This document shows positions 1-5,988 of a stretch of 8,412 nt of DNA, piece after piece. How positions within the stretch are numbered: the first letter of the stretch is position 1; each line of letters opens with the position of its first letter. Source of the stretch: Synergistaceae bacterium UBA1358 (GTDB lineage: Bacteria > Synergistota > Synergistia > Synergistales > Synergistaceae); contig DBRW01000021.1 in the NCBI GenBank assembly GCA_002306075.1, positions 1 through 8,412 on the forward strand, given 5' to 3'. Under the pieces are notes generated by a model. The model made no database searches, was not told where the DNA came from, and saw only the letters and a program-made list of their open reading frames with translations. The position numbers were made by a program, and so were the translations under genes.

Positions 1-579
1 GGAGTGGAAGGACTTCGTTACGCATCTTCAAAAGAGCTGCCGGTAACGATAATGGAGCCCCTCAGGGGAGGCTCTCTCGTCAATGATCCTCCTAAGTCCG
101 TACTGGATATGATCGAAGGGTATCATGAAAAACGGTCGCTCGTTGAATGGTGTTTCAGATGGCTATATGACCAGTCGGAAGTATCTGTTGTCCTGAGCGG
201 CACAAGCAATATGGAGCAGCTTAAGGATAACCTGAGGATATTCAGCGGATCGGCGCCGGGAGTGATGAGCGAAGAAGACAAAGAGTTCGTTGACCGGATA
301 TCAAGGGAGTATATAAACAGCGTCACGATCCCATGCACTGACTGTAAATACTGCATGCCCTGTGCCAGGGGCGTGATGATAACATCCGTCTTTGCTCTAT
401 ACAACAAATACCGCAATACCATGGACGAGTCCGTAAAGGACCAATACAGGGAGGTATTCTTCAAACACGGCAGGGGAGCGGACAGATGTGTCTCCTGCGG
501 GGTGTGCGAGCTCCACTGTCCGCAGAACCTAAAAATTAGGGAACTTCTTGCTTCAGCGCACGAGGAATTGCTCAATTAG
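1..579 (+). CDS. Aldo/keto reductase with C-terminal 4Fe-4S ferredoxin-like domain (5' partial)
   Basis: This is the C-terminal half of an NAD(P)H-type aldo/keto reductase fused to a ferredoxin-like tail. The reading frame is open to the first base of the window, so the GTG at base 4 is probably internal and the N-terminal half of the barrel, with the catalytic Tyr/Lys/Asp/His set, lies upstream. Visible hallmarks are the late-barrel strand MEPLRGGSL (bases 52-78) and the segment WLYDQSEVSVVLSGTSNMEQLKDN (bases 160-231), both typical of the family. The tail carries CxxCxxCxxC at bases 334-363 and CxxCxxCxxxCP at bases 487-522. In ferredoxin-type aldo/keto reductases such clusters are expected to bind two 4Fe-4S centres; the first cluster is slightly atypical in spacing. 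The role is probably cytoplasmic carbonyl or flavin-linked electron transfer with unknown substrate. It ends 45 bases before the decarboxylase-like gene and probably shares its operon. Family assignment is secure; physiological role is not. Confidence 0.93.
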   Translation, partial: GVEGLRYASSKELPVTIMEPLRGGSLVNDPPKSVLDMIEGYHEKRSLVEWCFRWLYDQSEVSVVLSGTSNMEQLKDNLRIFSGSAPGVMSEEDKEFVDRISREYINSVTIPCTDCKYCMPCARGVMITSVFALYNKYRNTMDESVKDQYREVFFKHGRGADRCVSCGVCELHCPQNLKIRELLASAHEELLN

Positions 580-612
580 TTTATCCGGTGTCTCTTGATC
601 TATGCCCGAAAA

Positions 613-619
613 GGGGGAG
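613..619 (+). promoter_or_regulatory. Ribosome binding site GGGGGAG deciding the start at 625
   Basis: GGGGGAG lies 5 bases before ATG 625. The frame is also open from a TTG at 595, but that codon has no purine-rich site before it, so ATG 625 is preferred. A nearly identical context (GGGGGAGCA before the ATG) precedes the genes at 1518 and 3737. Confidence 0.75.
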
Positions 620-624
620 CAACA

Positions 625-1431
625 ATGGCTGCGAAGGGAAGATTCAGGATCGAAGACGATCTGGTCTATAGAATGCCGGTCCATTTCAGCGGGGAACCTT
701 TTTATCCGGTACGTACTGTTTATGGCGACATGACGACCATATCCGTCAGTTTTGAAACGGAGGAAGAGGCGCTTTTAAAGATCATCCCGGAAGCTTTTGA
801 ACTGATCAGCCCCACCGTGAATATCCAGTTTGCCGAGTGCCGCGATGTAGATTGGATGTCCGGGGGAGAGTACAGGCTGATCCAGGCAAGTGCACCCGTC
901 ATATATGCAAAAAATGAGGAGGAGATCGACGGAGAGTATGTTCTGGTCATCTGGGAAAACAAGGCTTGCCCGATAATCGGAGGCAGAGAGGAAGATGGTA
1001 TGCCGAAGATCTTTGCGGATATTGCATCTCTGAGACACAGCGGAGATCATTGGTTTTCTGCCGCTGCCTATGAGAGTAATACTTTTTTAAGGATCGGCCT
1101 TTCAAGGGGAAGAGAACTCAGTGAAGAGGAACTTGGTCTCCTGAATCAAAATTCCAGGATAAATTTTTTCGGATGGAGGTACATCCCTGAACTTGGCAAG
1201 GTCGGTGCATCGCTCAGCCATGCGACTCTATACCCTCAGGAGATGAAAGCTGTCAGGGCCTGGGAGGGAGAAGGAAATATCGAATGGGTCAGGTTCGACC
1301 TGGAGATGAACATGCTTCAGTTCAGGATAATAAGCGAGATGTCACGGCTGCCGATCCTCAAGTATGTCAGGGCAATGATGCTGAAAGGGTCTGCACGCCT
1401 GAACGTCGGAGATTCAGGATCACTTACATGA
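625..1431 (+). CDS. Acetoacetate decarboxylase superfamily protein, probably not a true decarboxylase
   Basis: This 268-residue protein is close to the usual length of the acetoacetate decarboxylase superfamily (about 245-270). Recognition rests on the strand pattern ETEEEALLKIIPEAFEL (residues 44-60), matching the family's DMDALRKVVPEPLEI region, and on GREEDGMPK (120-128), matching GREx4PK. Lys128 fits the Schiff-base lysine (Lys115 of the Clostridium acetobutylicum enzyme). The next residue is Ile129, where true decarboxylases have a second lysine that lowers the pKa of the first. By hand alignment from memory the catalytic Glu76 also falls on a leucine. Superfamily members with altered residues are known to run aldol-type or other Schiff-base reactions on keto acids, so decarboxylation of acetoacetate is doubtful. 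No signal peptide or membrane helix is seen; it should be cytoplasmic. It sits between an Fe-S aldo/keto reductase and a short-chain dehydrogenase, suggesting shared metabolism of a small keto compound. Its stop overlaps an ATG (1428-1431). Superfamily is fairly sure, activity unknown. Confidence 0.85.
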   Translation: MAAKGRFRIEDDLVYRMPVHFSGEPFYPVRTVYGDMTTISVSFETEEEALLKIIPEAFELISPTVNIQFAECRDVDWMSGGEYRLIQASAPVIYAKNEEEIDGEYVLVIWENKACPIIGGREEDGMPKIFADIASLRHSGDHWFSAAAYESNTFLRIGLSRGRELSEEELGLLNQNSRINFFGWRYIPELGKVGASLSHATLYPQEMKAVRAWEGEGNIEWVRFDLEMNMLQFRIISEMSRLPILKYVRAMMLKGSARLNVGDSGSLT

Positions 1432-1502
1432 AAGTCCGTGCAAACGGATCAGATGCCACGGACACAATGACATTTATTGCGACAGACGAGCTGATCAGCT
1501 GA
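1428..1502 (+). CDS. Possible 24-residue small ORF coupled to the preceding gene
   Basis: An ATG at 1428 overlaps the stop of the decarboxylase-like gene as ATGA and opens a frame of 24 residues, MKVRANGSDATDTMTFIATD then ELIS, ending at 1502. It fills nearly all of the 86-base gap and stops two bases before the GGGGGAG site of the next gene. The layout would suit translational coupling. There is only a weak AGGA upstream at about 1415-1418. The peptide has no hydrophobic segment and no recognised motif. It could equally be a chance ORF, so this is a tentative entry. Confidence 0.2.
   Translation: MKVRANGSDATDTMTFIATDELIS
1434..1463 (+). repeat. Inverted repeat GTCCGTG / CACGGAC
   Basis: Perfect 7-base arms at 1434-1440 and 1457-1463 flank a 16-base loop, just after the stop of the decarboxylase-like gene. 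There is no T-rich tail, so it is not an intrinsic terminator. It could act as an mRNA stability or processing hairpin between two operon genes, or have no role. Confidence 0.4.
1489..1500. repeat. Perfect 12-base palindrome AGCTGATCAGCT
   Basis: AGCTGATCAGCT is its own reverse complement and ends 3 bases before the GGGGGAG site at about 1504-1510 of the dehydrogenase gene. In RNA the loop would be too tight for a full stem. As DNA it could be an operator, but no promoter elements are evident beside it. It also falls within the last codons of the possible small ORF. Confidence 0.4.
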
Positions 1503-1517
1503 AAGGGGGAGCAGACC

Positions 1518-2324
1518 ATGAGCGGATACTTTGAAAACAAGACAGCGGTAGTCACAGGAGCAGCTTCCGGATTGGGGCTGGGCATTGCCGAAGAACTCCT
1601 GAAAAGAGGAGCGAACGCGGTATTTATGGGGGACTTCAATGAAGATAACCTGAAGCGGGAGTCCGAACGTCTTGAAAAAGGCTATCCCCGAAAAGTTTAC
1701 CCTGTACTTACCGACGTGACAAAACTTGATCAGGTCCAAAGCCTGATTTCGACGGCAAAAAACAACTTGGGGCGTATAGATTTCCTCTTCAACAACGCAG
1801 GAATGGGACTGACTCTCCCGACTGAAAAGATAACATTTGACATATGGAGATATATTATCGACCTGAACCTGATGGGGGTCATTTATGGAACCTATACTGC
1901 CATACCGGTAATGAGGGAACAGGGGGCAGGACACATCATCAACACAGGATCGATCGCAGGGAAAGTCCCTGTGCCTTATCAGGCAGTATACGCCGCCAGC
2001 AAAAGCGCCGTCATATCAATGACGGAATGTCTCCAGTATGAACTTCAGAACGAGGGGCTTCAGTTTTCTGTCTTCTGTCCCGGCAACGTCAGGACCGCGA
2101 TATTCAAAGACGTTACCCCTCCGGCAGATTCCGTAAGCGTCGAGGAAGCGGTCACATACATCTTTTCTGAGATAGAAAAAGGTTCGTTAGTCATAATATT
2201 CCCTGAAACAGCCAGGTCTGCAGACTACCTTTACAGGGAAAAGAGAGATGAATTCGACAAGATGATGAAACAGATGGCTGACGAAAGGCGTGAAAATTAC
2301 AGGACCAAAGGGACATATTGCTAG
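1518..2324 (+). CDS. Classical short-chain dehydrogenase/reductase (SDR family)
   Basis: This 268-residue protein has every hallmark of a classical SDR, which moves hydride between NAD(P) and an alcohol/carbonyl pair in the cytoplasm. The cofactor motif TGAASGLG is at residues 13-20, NNAG at 92-95, and the catalytic tetrad is Asn117, Ser145, Tyr158 and Lys162 in the YAASK context. The post-catalytic PG...T motif is at 188-193. Asp39 at the end of the second strand would favour NAD(H) over NADP(H); this is inference. The start is ATG 1518, 7 bases after a GGGGGAG site. The C-terminal 40 residues are charged (DYLYREKRDEFDKMMKQMAD), a segment not needed for the core fold and possibly for oligomer or substrate contacts. 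Position downstream of the decarboxylase-like gene suggests that it reduces or oxidises that enzyme's product. Fold and chemistry are sure; substrate is unknown. Confidence 0.95.
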   Translation: MSGYFENKTAVVTGAASGLGLGIAEELLKRGANAVFMGDFNEDNLKRESERLEKGYPRKVYPVLTDVTKLDQVQSLISTAKNNLGRIDFLFNNAGMGLTLPTEKITFDIWRYIIDLNLMGVIYGTYTAIPVMREQGAGHIINTGSIAGKVPVPYQAVYAASKSAVISMTECLQYELQNEGLQFSVFCPGNVRTAIFKDVTPPADSVSVEEAVTYIFSEIEKGSLVIIFPETARSADYLYREKRDEFDKMMKQMADERRENYRTKGTYC

Positions 2325-2327
2325 ATG

Positions 2328-2362
2328 TTCGGGCATTTGAAAGAGTTATCCTTATGCCTGAA
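2328..2362 (+). terminator. Stem-loop TTCGGGCAT / ATGCCTGAA, possible weak terminator or attenuator
   Basis: A 9-base-pair stem with one G-T pair joins 2328-2336 and 2354-2362 across a 17-base loop, starting 3 bases after the dehydrogenase stop. It is followed by AGACTTTTG, a poor T tract. It may reduce read-through into the membrane protein gene rather than stop transcription. Confidence 0.3.
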
Positions 2363-2402
2363 AGACTTTTGATGCGGAGATGATGGTGAGGAAGCCTTGA
2401 AT

Positions 2403-3599
2403 ATGTCCGCCGGGTGGTATTCAAAAAGAGCAGACATACCGTCAGACCTTGTCATACTGCTTATCGCGGGTCTGACGATGGTCATTGCGGGACTTTTGCT
2501 TTTTGCCGTTTACTCGGGCAAAGTGCCCTACTATGAAAACGGCCTGTACGGACTTCTGATATTCATATATGCGCTCCAGATCACTGTACTTGGCAAAACG
2601 CCGTTTGGCGGCATCTCCCAAAGGACGCTTCCGGTTTTGATGCTCGGCATTATCATTGCCTGTATAGGCATAGTCACATGTTTCGTTCCCAACCTTCTAA
2701 AAAGCATTCCGAGGGCCATGCTGTTTATGTGTTTCGGACCCGGAGGTATGATCCTTCTGCTGCAGATGCTCTTCTCCAAAGATAAATTCCCGCTTTGGAA
2801 AAAGAAGGGGGGGATACTGATGAAGCTTGCAGTAAACTGTGCCGCCCTCTATTCCCTCTCAATAGTGATCTCCATACTGCTGCTCGATAAAGATTTCATC
2901 CCGGAATCTCTGACGGCATTTTCAGTGCTTCTGTACGGTTTGCTGATCCTTTCACTCACCGCGGTGCTCTATAAGGTCTACGCACTCTATCCGGCCGCCG
3001 AAAAGAGGCCGCCGGGAGGCATAAGCCTTTCGGACGAGAGGGCGGTCATCCTCATCACAGGTATATTCATGGTCTTGCTTGGGCTGCTGCTTATACCCGT
3101 TACTTTCGGCCTTCTGCCCTTTTCAGGGAGCGCCCAGCTTGGACTCCTTGTGGTCATAATGTCCATCCAGATGACAGCTTTCGGAAATACTCCGCTGAGG
3201 TCTTTCACAAGGACATGGCCGTTCGTATTTCTCGGGCTCATTTTTGCGTCCATGGGTATAGTCTCATGTATAGTCCCCGGTGTAATGGTCCCGTTGCTGA
3301 CTCTGATCATAGCGCTCCTTAATATCGCAGGCGGTGCCATACCGCTTGTAAAAATGCTTGCCTCTATGCCCGGCGAAAGGCACGGGGAGACGGCCCCAGT
3401 GCCGTCAGTGATCACAAAACTGCTCATTACCCAGACGACCCTGAACACCCTCTCTATAATTTTTGGGACATCTATGCTGATAAGGAACCTTATCCCGGGA
3501 CCTGTCATTGGAATAGTCCTTACAGCGAACGGGGCGGTCCTTCTCTACCTGCTTTCACTCCTTTCCAAAATTGACATGCTTAATGAAGGAAGAGCCTGA
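2403..3599 (+). CDS. Polytopic membrane protein with internal six-helix duplication, function unknown
   Basis: I do not recognise this 398-residue family. Hydrophobicity shows about 12 membrane helices, roughly at residues 16-36, 47-64, 76-96, 103-123, 141-161, 170-194, then 214-235, 244-260, 273-292, 296-319, 337-360 and 367-387. The two halves align with an offset of 196-198 residues. Shared features include GxTP at 64-67 and 261-264, RTxP at 74-77 and 270-273, GIVxCxVP at 89-96 and 285-292, and the pairs K141/K339 and IP 166-167/364-365. Charged loops at 124-135 and 197-213 separate units. The start is ATG 2403, 8 bases after GAGGAAG (2388-2394); a TTG at 2397 is too close to that site. 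Two-fold repeats are common in transporters, but the DUF308/HdeD style of small membrane repeat is another possibility. It follows the dehydrogenase by 78 bases, so it may move the operon's substrate or product. Confidence 0.85.
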   Translation: MSAGWYSKRADIPSDLVILLIAGLTMVIAGLLLFAVYSGKVPYYENGLYGLLIFIYALQITVLGKTPFGGISQRTLPVLMLGIIIACIGIVTCFVPNLLKSIPRAMLFMCFGPGGMILLLQMLFSKDKFPLWKKKGGILMKLAVNCAALYSLSIVISILLLDKDFIPESLTAFSVLLYGLLILSLTAVLYKVYALYPAAEKRPPGGISLSDERAVILITGIFMVLLGLLLIPVTFGLLPFSGSAQLGLLVVIMSIQMTAFGNTPLRSFTRTWPFVFLGLIFASMGIVSCIVPGVMVPLLTLIIALLNIAGGAIPLVKMLASMPGERHGETAPVPSVITKLLITQTTLNTLSIIFGTSMLIRNLIPGPVIGIVLTANGAVLLYLLSLLSKIDMLNEGRA

Positions 3600-3656
3600 T
3601 TATAATATACTTCCGATTGCTTTATCACTTTTCTTGTTTAAAAAGTATTTGCGCTC

Positions 3657-3685
3657 TTGCTTTGAAGAGATAACAATGTTATATA
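3657..3685 (+). promoter_or_regulatory. Candidate promoter of usp1 (TTGCTT - 17 - TATATA)
   Basis: TTGCTT at 3657-3662 and TATATA at 3680-3685 are 17 bases apart in an AT-rich, 137-base gap before the stress protein gene. Matches to the sigma-70 consensus are moderate (3/6 and 4/6). The -10 lies exactly at the centre of the dyad at 3673-3692, which strengthens the idea of a regulated promoter. A perfect TATAAT at 3601-3606 is an alternative -10 but has no -35 at proper spacing. Confidence 0.4.
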
Positions 3686-3692
3686 TCATTGT
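3673..3692. promoter_or_regulatory. 20-base dyad ACAATG-N8-CATTGT overlapping the -10: possible operator
   Basis: Arms ACAATG (3673-3678) and CATTGT (3687-3692) are perfect inverted repeats, and the central TATATA (3680-3685) is also self-complementary. Only the T/T pair at 3679 and 3686 breaks a full 20-base palindrome. Placement over the candidate -10 suits a repressor site. No known regulator consensus was confidently matched. Confidence 0.4.
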
Positions 3693-3736
3693 AGAACAAT
3701 AAAAACATTTCAAATCTATCCAAGGGGGGAGCAGCA

Positions 3737-4606
3737 ATGTTCAAACGTGCAATAGTGGCATCTGATTTTACGAGGGAATCGTTGGCGTTGGTAAACTCTT
3801 CAGGAGGGCTCAAGGGATTTGGAACAGAAGAGATATTGCTCCTCCATTTCTGGGGGACCCTTGATGTGCTTGGATTTGACAGTTTTTACAAACCTACTGT
3901 ATTTGAGGATTTCAACAAGAATCTTGAGAATCAGAAGTCGGCGCTTGAAAGTCTGGGGTTCAAGGTGGAGACAAGGGTGCTTGAAGGTCTTTCAGCATCG
4001 CATGTTAACAAGATAGCGGTAGATGAAAAATATTCGATCATAGCAGTTGGGTCGGACAGGCATATTTTCGGCTCCATGGCGAACGAGCTCATACACAGTG
4101 CCAGGATACCGACCTACATATTCAAGTCAGCTGACGGAAAGACTTCTCAAGAATATGAGCGTTACAAACTGCCCGGGAGCGTAGCGGGCCATGTGCTCTT
4201 CGCAACAGATTTCTCCAAAAATTCGGAGTATGCTTTCAATTATCTGATCAAAATGATACCTATGATCAAAGATAAGATCTCTCTGATCCACATCCAGGAT
4301 GAATACAGGATATCGCCTTACCTCGACGACAAGATAGAGGAGTTCAACCGGATCGATACCGGAAGGCTTGAGGCGATGAAAAAACTGCTGCTGGAGAAGG
4401 GATGTCCCGAGGTACAAACAGTGCTCAAATATGGCTCGCCCTCTGCGGAGATCCTGAAAAGCGCAAGGGAACTATCTGCGGAAATGGTGATGATGGGAAG
4501 CCAGGGCAGGGGGTTCGTCAACGAATTCTTCCTTGGAAGCGTTAGCCACAACATTGCCCGCCAGTTGCCCGTTCCGGTATTGCTGATACCGGCAAAGAGG
4601 GACTGA
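3737..4606 (+). CDS. Universal stress protein, tandem double-domain UspA type (usp1)
   Basis: This 289-residue protein contains two UspA domains of the Rossmann-like nucleotide-binding fold, about residues 1-132 and 150-289. Each begins with a strand ending in an aspartate: IVASDFT (Asp10) and VLFATDFS (Asp158). The C-terminal domain keeps the ATP-binding motif G-x2-G-x9-G-S as Gly254, Gly257, Gly267 and Ser268 within GSQGRGFVNEFFLGS. The N-terminal domain has GSDRHIFGSMAN at the same place and lacks that glycine pattern, so it probably does not bind ATP in the usual way. UspA proteins are cytoplasmic and linked to stress survival and growth arrest. The start is ATG 3737, 5 bases after GGGGGGAG (3724-3731). 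It is flanked by a candidate promoter upstream and a strong terminator downstream, so it is probably monocistronic. It is the most divergent of the three paralogs in this window and has a shorter inter-domain linker. Confidence 0.93.
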   Translation: MFKRAIVASDFTRESLALVNSSGGLKGFGTEEILLLHFWGTLDVLGFDSFYKPTVFEDFNKNLENQKSALESLGFKVETRVLEGLSASHVNKIAVDEKYSIIAVGSDRHIFGSMANELIHSARIPTYIFKSADGKTSQEYERYKLPGSVAGHVLFATDFSKNSEYAFNYLIKMIPMIKDKISLIHIQDEYRISPYLDDKIEEFNRIDTGRLEAMKKLLLEKGCPEVQTVLKYGSPSAEILKSARELSAEMVMMGSQGRGFVNEFFLGSVSHNIARQLPVPVLLIPAKRD

Positions 4607-4629
4607 TCCAGTTCAGGCTCGGCAACGCC

Positions 4630-4669
4630 AGGGAAAGCTCCCGCAAAGGGAGCTTTCTCTCTTTCTTTC
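4630..4669 (+). terminator. Intrinsic terminator after usp1
   Basis: A perfect 10-base-pair stem, GAAAGCTCCC (4633-4642) with GGGAGCTTTC (4648-4657), closes a GCAAA loop and can extend to 13 pairs with one G-T. It is followed by a pyrimidine tail TCTCTTTCTTTC. It separates usp1 from the dehydrogenase gene. Confidence 0.85.
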
Positions 4670-4724
4670 AAAAAAGCGGAAAGAGGGTGCATCTGTGCCG
4701 ATTTTGGTGGATAATATACCCGCG

Positions 4725-4754
4725 TTGCCTGACAATGACCAATTTTGCTTTAAT
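4725..4754 (+). promoter_or_regulatory. Candidate promoter of the hydroxyacid dehydrogenase gene
   Basis: TTGCCT (4725-4730) and TTTAAT (4749-4754) are 18 bases apart, with a 5/6 match at the -10, and lie 45 bases before the start codon. A short inverted repeat, CAATT (4740-4744) and AATTG (4752-4756), overlaps the -10. The preceding terminator makes a promoter in this gap necessary. Confidence 0.4.
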
Positions 4755-4799
4755 TGAAATTTTCAGCGCAGTGTAAATGAATGATCCGGAGGTCTTTAT

Positions 4800-5774
4800 A
4801 TGTATGATATCGTCGTAGTCGAATGCGAAGTACGTGAACTCCATCTGTTGATGGATCAGGTCGGCAGTGTAAGGTTCGGAGATCCTGACAACAGTTACAC
4901 TGATGAGAAGGAACTCATCGAACTGATAGGGGATGCGGACGCCGTGGTCTGTACAGCAAGGGGCAAATTTACAAGGAATGTCATAGCGGCCGCAACAAAC
5001 CTCAAGATAATTGCCAAGTGCGGCTCTGTCCCAAACAATATTGATGTAGAAGCGGCGACTGACTATGGTGTTGCCGTAACTTACACTCCGGGAGCCAACA
5101 GGGTCAGTGTAGCGGAACATGCCCTCACCCTGATGATGGCCCTTTTAAAGCTTATGCCAAAGTCGACGGAGATCCAGAAGAACGGGGGATGGAAGAGCGA
5201 AGCCCTCCAGGCATCTGAGCTGACTGGAAAGACAGTGGGTATAATAGGACTGGGCGCTGCGGGATCAAGCCTTGCCGAAATGCTTAAGCCCTTCAGGGTC
5301 GATCTTTTATGTTATGACCCCTATGCTGACCCCGAAAGGATCTCGGCTGCCGGGGCACTGTCAGTCGACATGGATACACTTCTTGAAAAGAGCGACGTCA
5401 TTTCCATCCACTGTCAGCTATGCGACGAAACCTGCGGCTTCATAGACAGGGATAAACTCAGGAAGATGAAAAAGAGCGCATATCTTGTCAATACTGCAAG
5501 GGGAGCCCTTGTAGATGAGGAGGCCCTTGTTGAGGCACTGCGTGAAAACCGGATCGCCGGTGCCGGAATAGATGTATACAGCGTGGAACCCACATCAAAG
5601 GACAACCCGCTCTTTGCACTGGACAATGTCCTTTGCACGCCACACCTTGCAGGATGGACCATGGAATGCCTTGCCAGAGAATCGCAGGGGACATCGGATT
5701 CCGTGATCCAGATACTGAGCGGCAGGACTCCCGATAATCTTATAAACCCCGATTATGTAAAAAACCTCAAATAG
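4800..5774 (+). CDS. D-2-hydroxyacid dehydrogenase (phosphoglycerate dehydrogenase-like)
   Basis: This 324-residue NAD-dependent enzyme has the two-domain fold of D-isomer-specific 2-hydroxyacid dehydrogenases, which interconvert 2-keto acids and D-2-hydroxy acids. The cofactor motif GLGAAG is at residues 150-155, and Asp173 (CYDPY) at the end of the next strand would favour NAD. The catalytic set is Arg234 in NTARGALVDEEAL, Glu263 in VEPTSKDNPLF and His282 in TPHLAGWT. The N-terminal substrate-loop motif is CGSVPNNID (74-82), where phosphoglycerate dehydrogenases usually have GxGxDNID, so the substrate may not be 3-phosphoglycerate. There is no C-terminal ACT domain. Its length is typical of glycerate, glyoxylate or erythronate-type members. 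The start is ATG 4800, 6 bases after GGAGGT (4788-4793). It is bounded by terminators on both sides, so it is likely an independent unit placed between stress protein genes. The family is certain; the substrate and symbol are left open. Confidence 0.93.
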   Translation: MYDIVVVECEVRELHLLMDQVGSVRFGDPDNSYTDEKELIELIGDADAVVCTARGKFTRNVIAAATNLKIIAKCGSVPNNIDVEAATDYGVAVTYTPGANRVSVAEHALTLMMALLKLMPKSTEIQKNGGWKSEALQASELTGKTVGIIGLGAAGSSLAEMLKPFRVDLLCYDPYADPERISAAGALSVDMDTLLEKSDVISIHCQLCDETCGFIDRDKLRKMKKSAYLVNTARGALVDEEALVEALRENRIAGAGIDVYSVEPTSKDNPLFALDNVLCTPHLAGWTMECLARESQGTSDSVIQILSGRTPDNLINPDYVKNLK

Positions 5775-5796
5775 GAACTTACACATCGTAATGAAT

Positions 5797-5835
5797 AAAA
5801 GGAGCGCCCTTCCTGCGGGAAGGGCGCTCCTTTTT
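5797..5835 (+). terminator. Strong intrinsic terminator after the dehydrogenase
   Basis: A perfect 17-base-pair stem joins 5797-5813 and 5818-5834 around a TGCG loop; the right arm ends in TTTTT. The left arm starts with AAAA, so on the opposite strand it would also give a T run, and it could work in both directions. It is the strongest hairpin in the window. Confidence 0.92.
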
Positions 5836-5877
5836 AAGCGTGAGCATGGCGTTGGGATCATCGGCCTGAATGTAGTG

Positions 5878-5906
5878 CAATTATTTTTTTATATAATGTA
5901 TAATTG
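5878..5906 (+). promoter_or_regulatory. Candidate promoter and dyad upstream of usp2
   Basis: Two perfect TATAAT hexamers occur at 5892-5897 and 5899-5904. They lie in a 29-base inverted repeat with arms CAATTAT (5878-5884) and ATAATTG (5900-5906). No good -35 stands at 16-18 bases from either hexamer, so an activator or an alternative sigma factor may be needed. The 5' leader to ATG 5989 would be about 75-90 bases. Promoter location is likely; the exact start is uncertain. Confidence 0.45.
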
Positions 5907-5988
5907 TACTAACAAAGTAAATAGATATCATGTTTCTCTTTGCAAATGGAAAGAAGGTTTCTGACATCTCTGAAAGGAGGGGGTCAAG

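Noticed and set aside
123..575. Antisense 150-residue open frame within the aldo/keto reductase
   Set aside because: It lies wholly opposite a well-supported gene and shows no family features; it is a shadow frame.
595..624. Alternative TTG start 10 codons upstream for the decarboxylase-like gene
   Set aside because: No ribosome binding site precedes it, while ATG 625 has GGGGGAG at ideal spacing, and the added residues (MIYARKGGAT) include the translated binding site itself.
2987..3508. Antisense 173-residue open frame within the membrane protein gene
   Set aside because: Composition rich in Ser, Pro, Met and Ile mirrors the sense-strand hydrophobic codons; no motif or start signal supports it.
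3571..3606. Perfect TTGACA (3571-3576) and perfect TATAAT (3601-3606)
   Set aside because: The spacer is 24 bases, too long for a sigma-70 promoter, and the -35 lies inside the membrane protein coding sequence.
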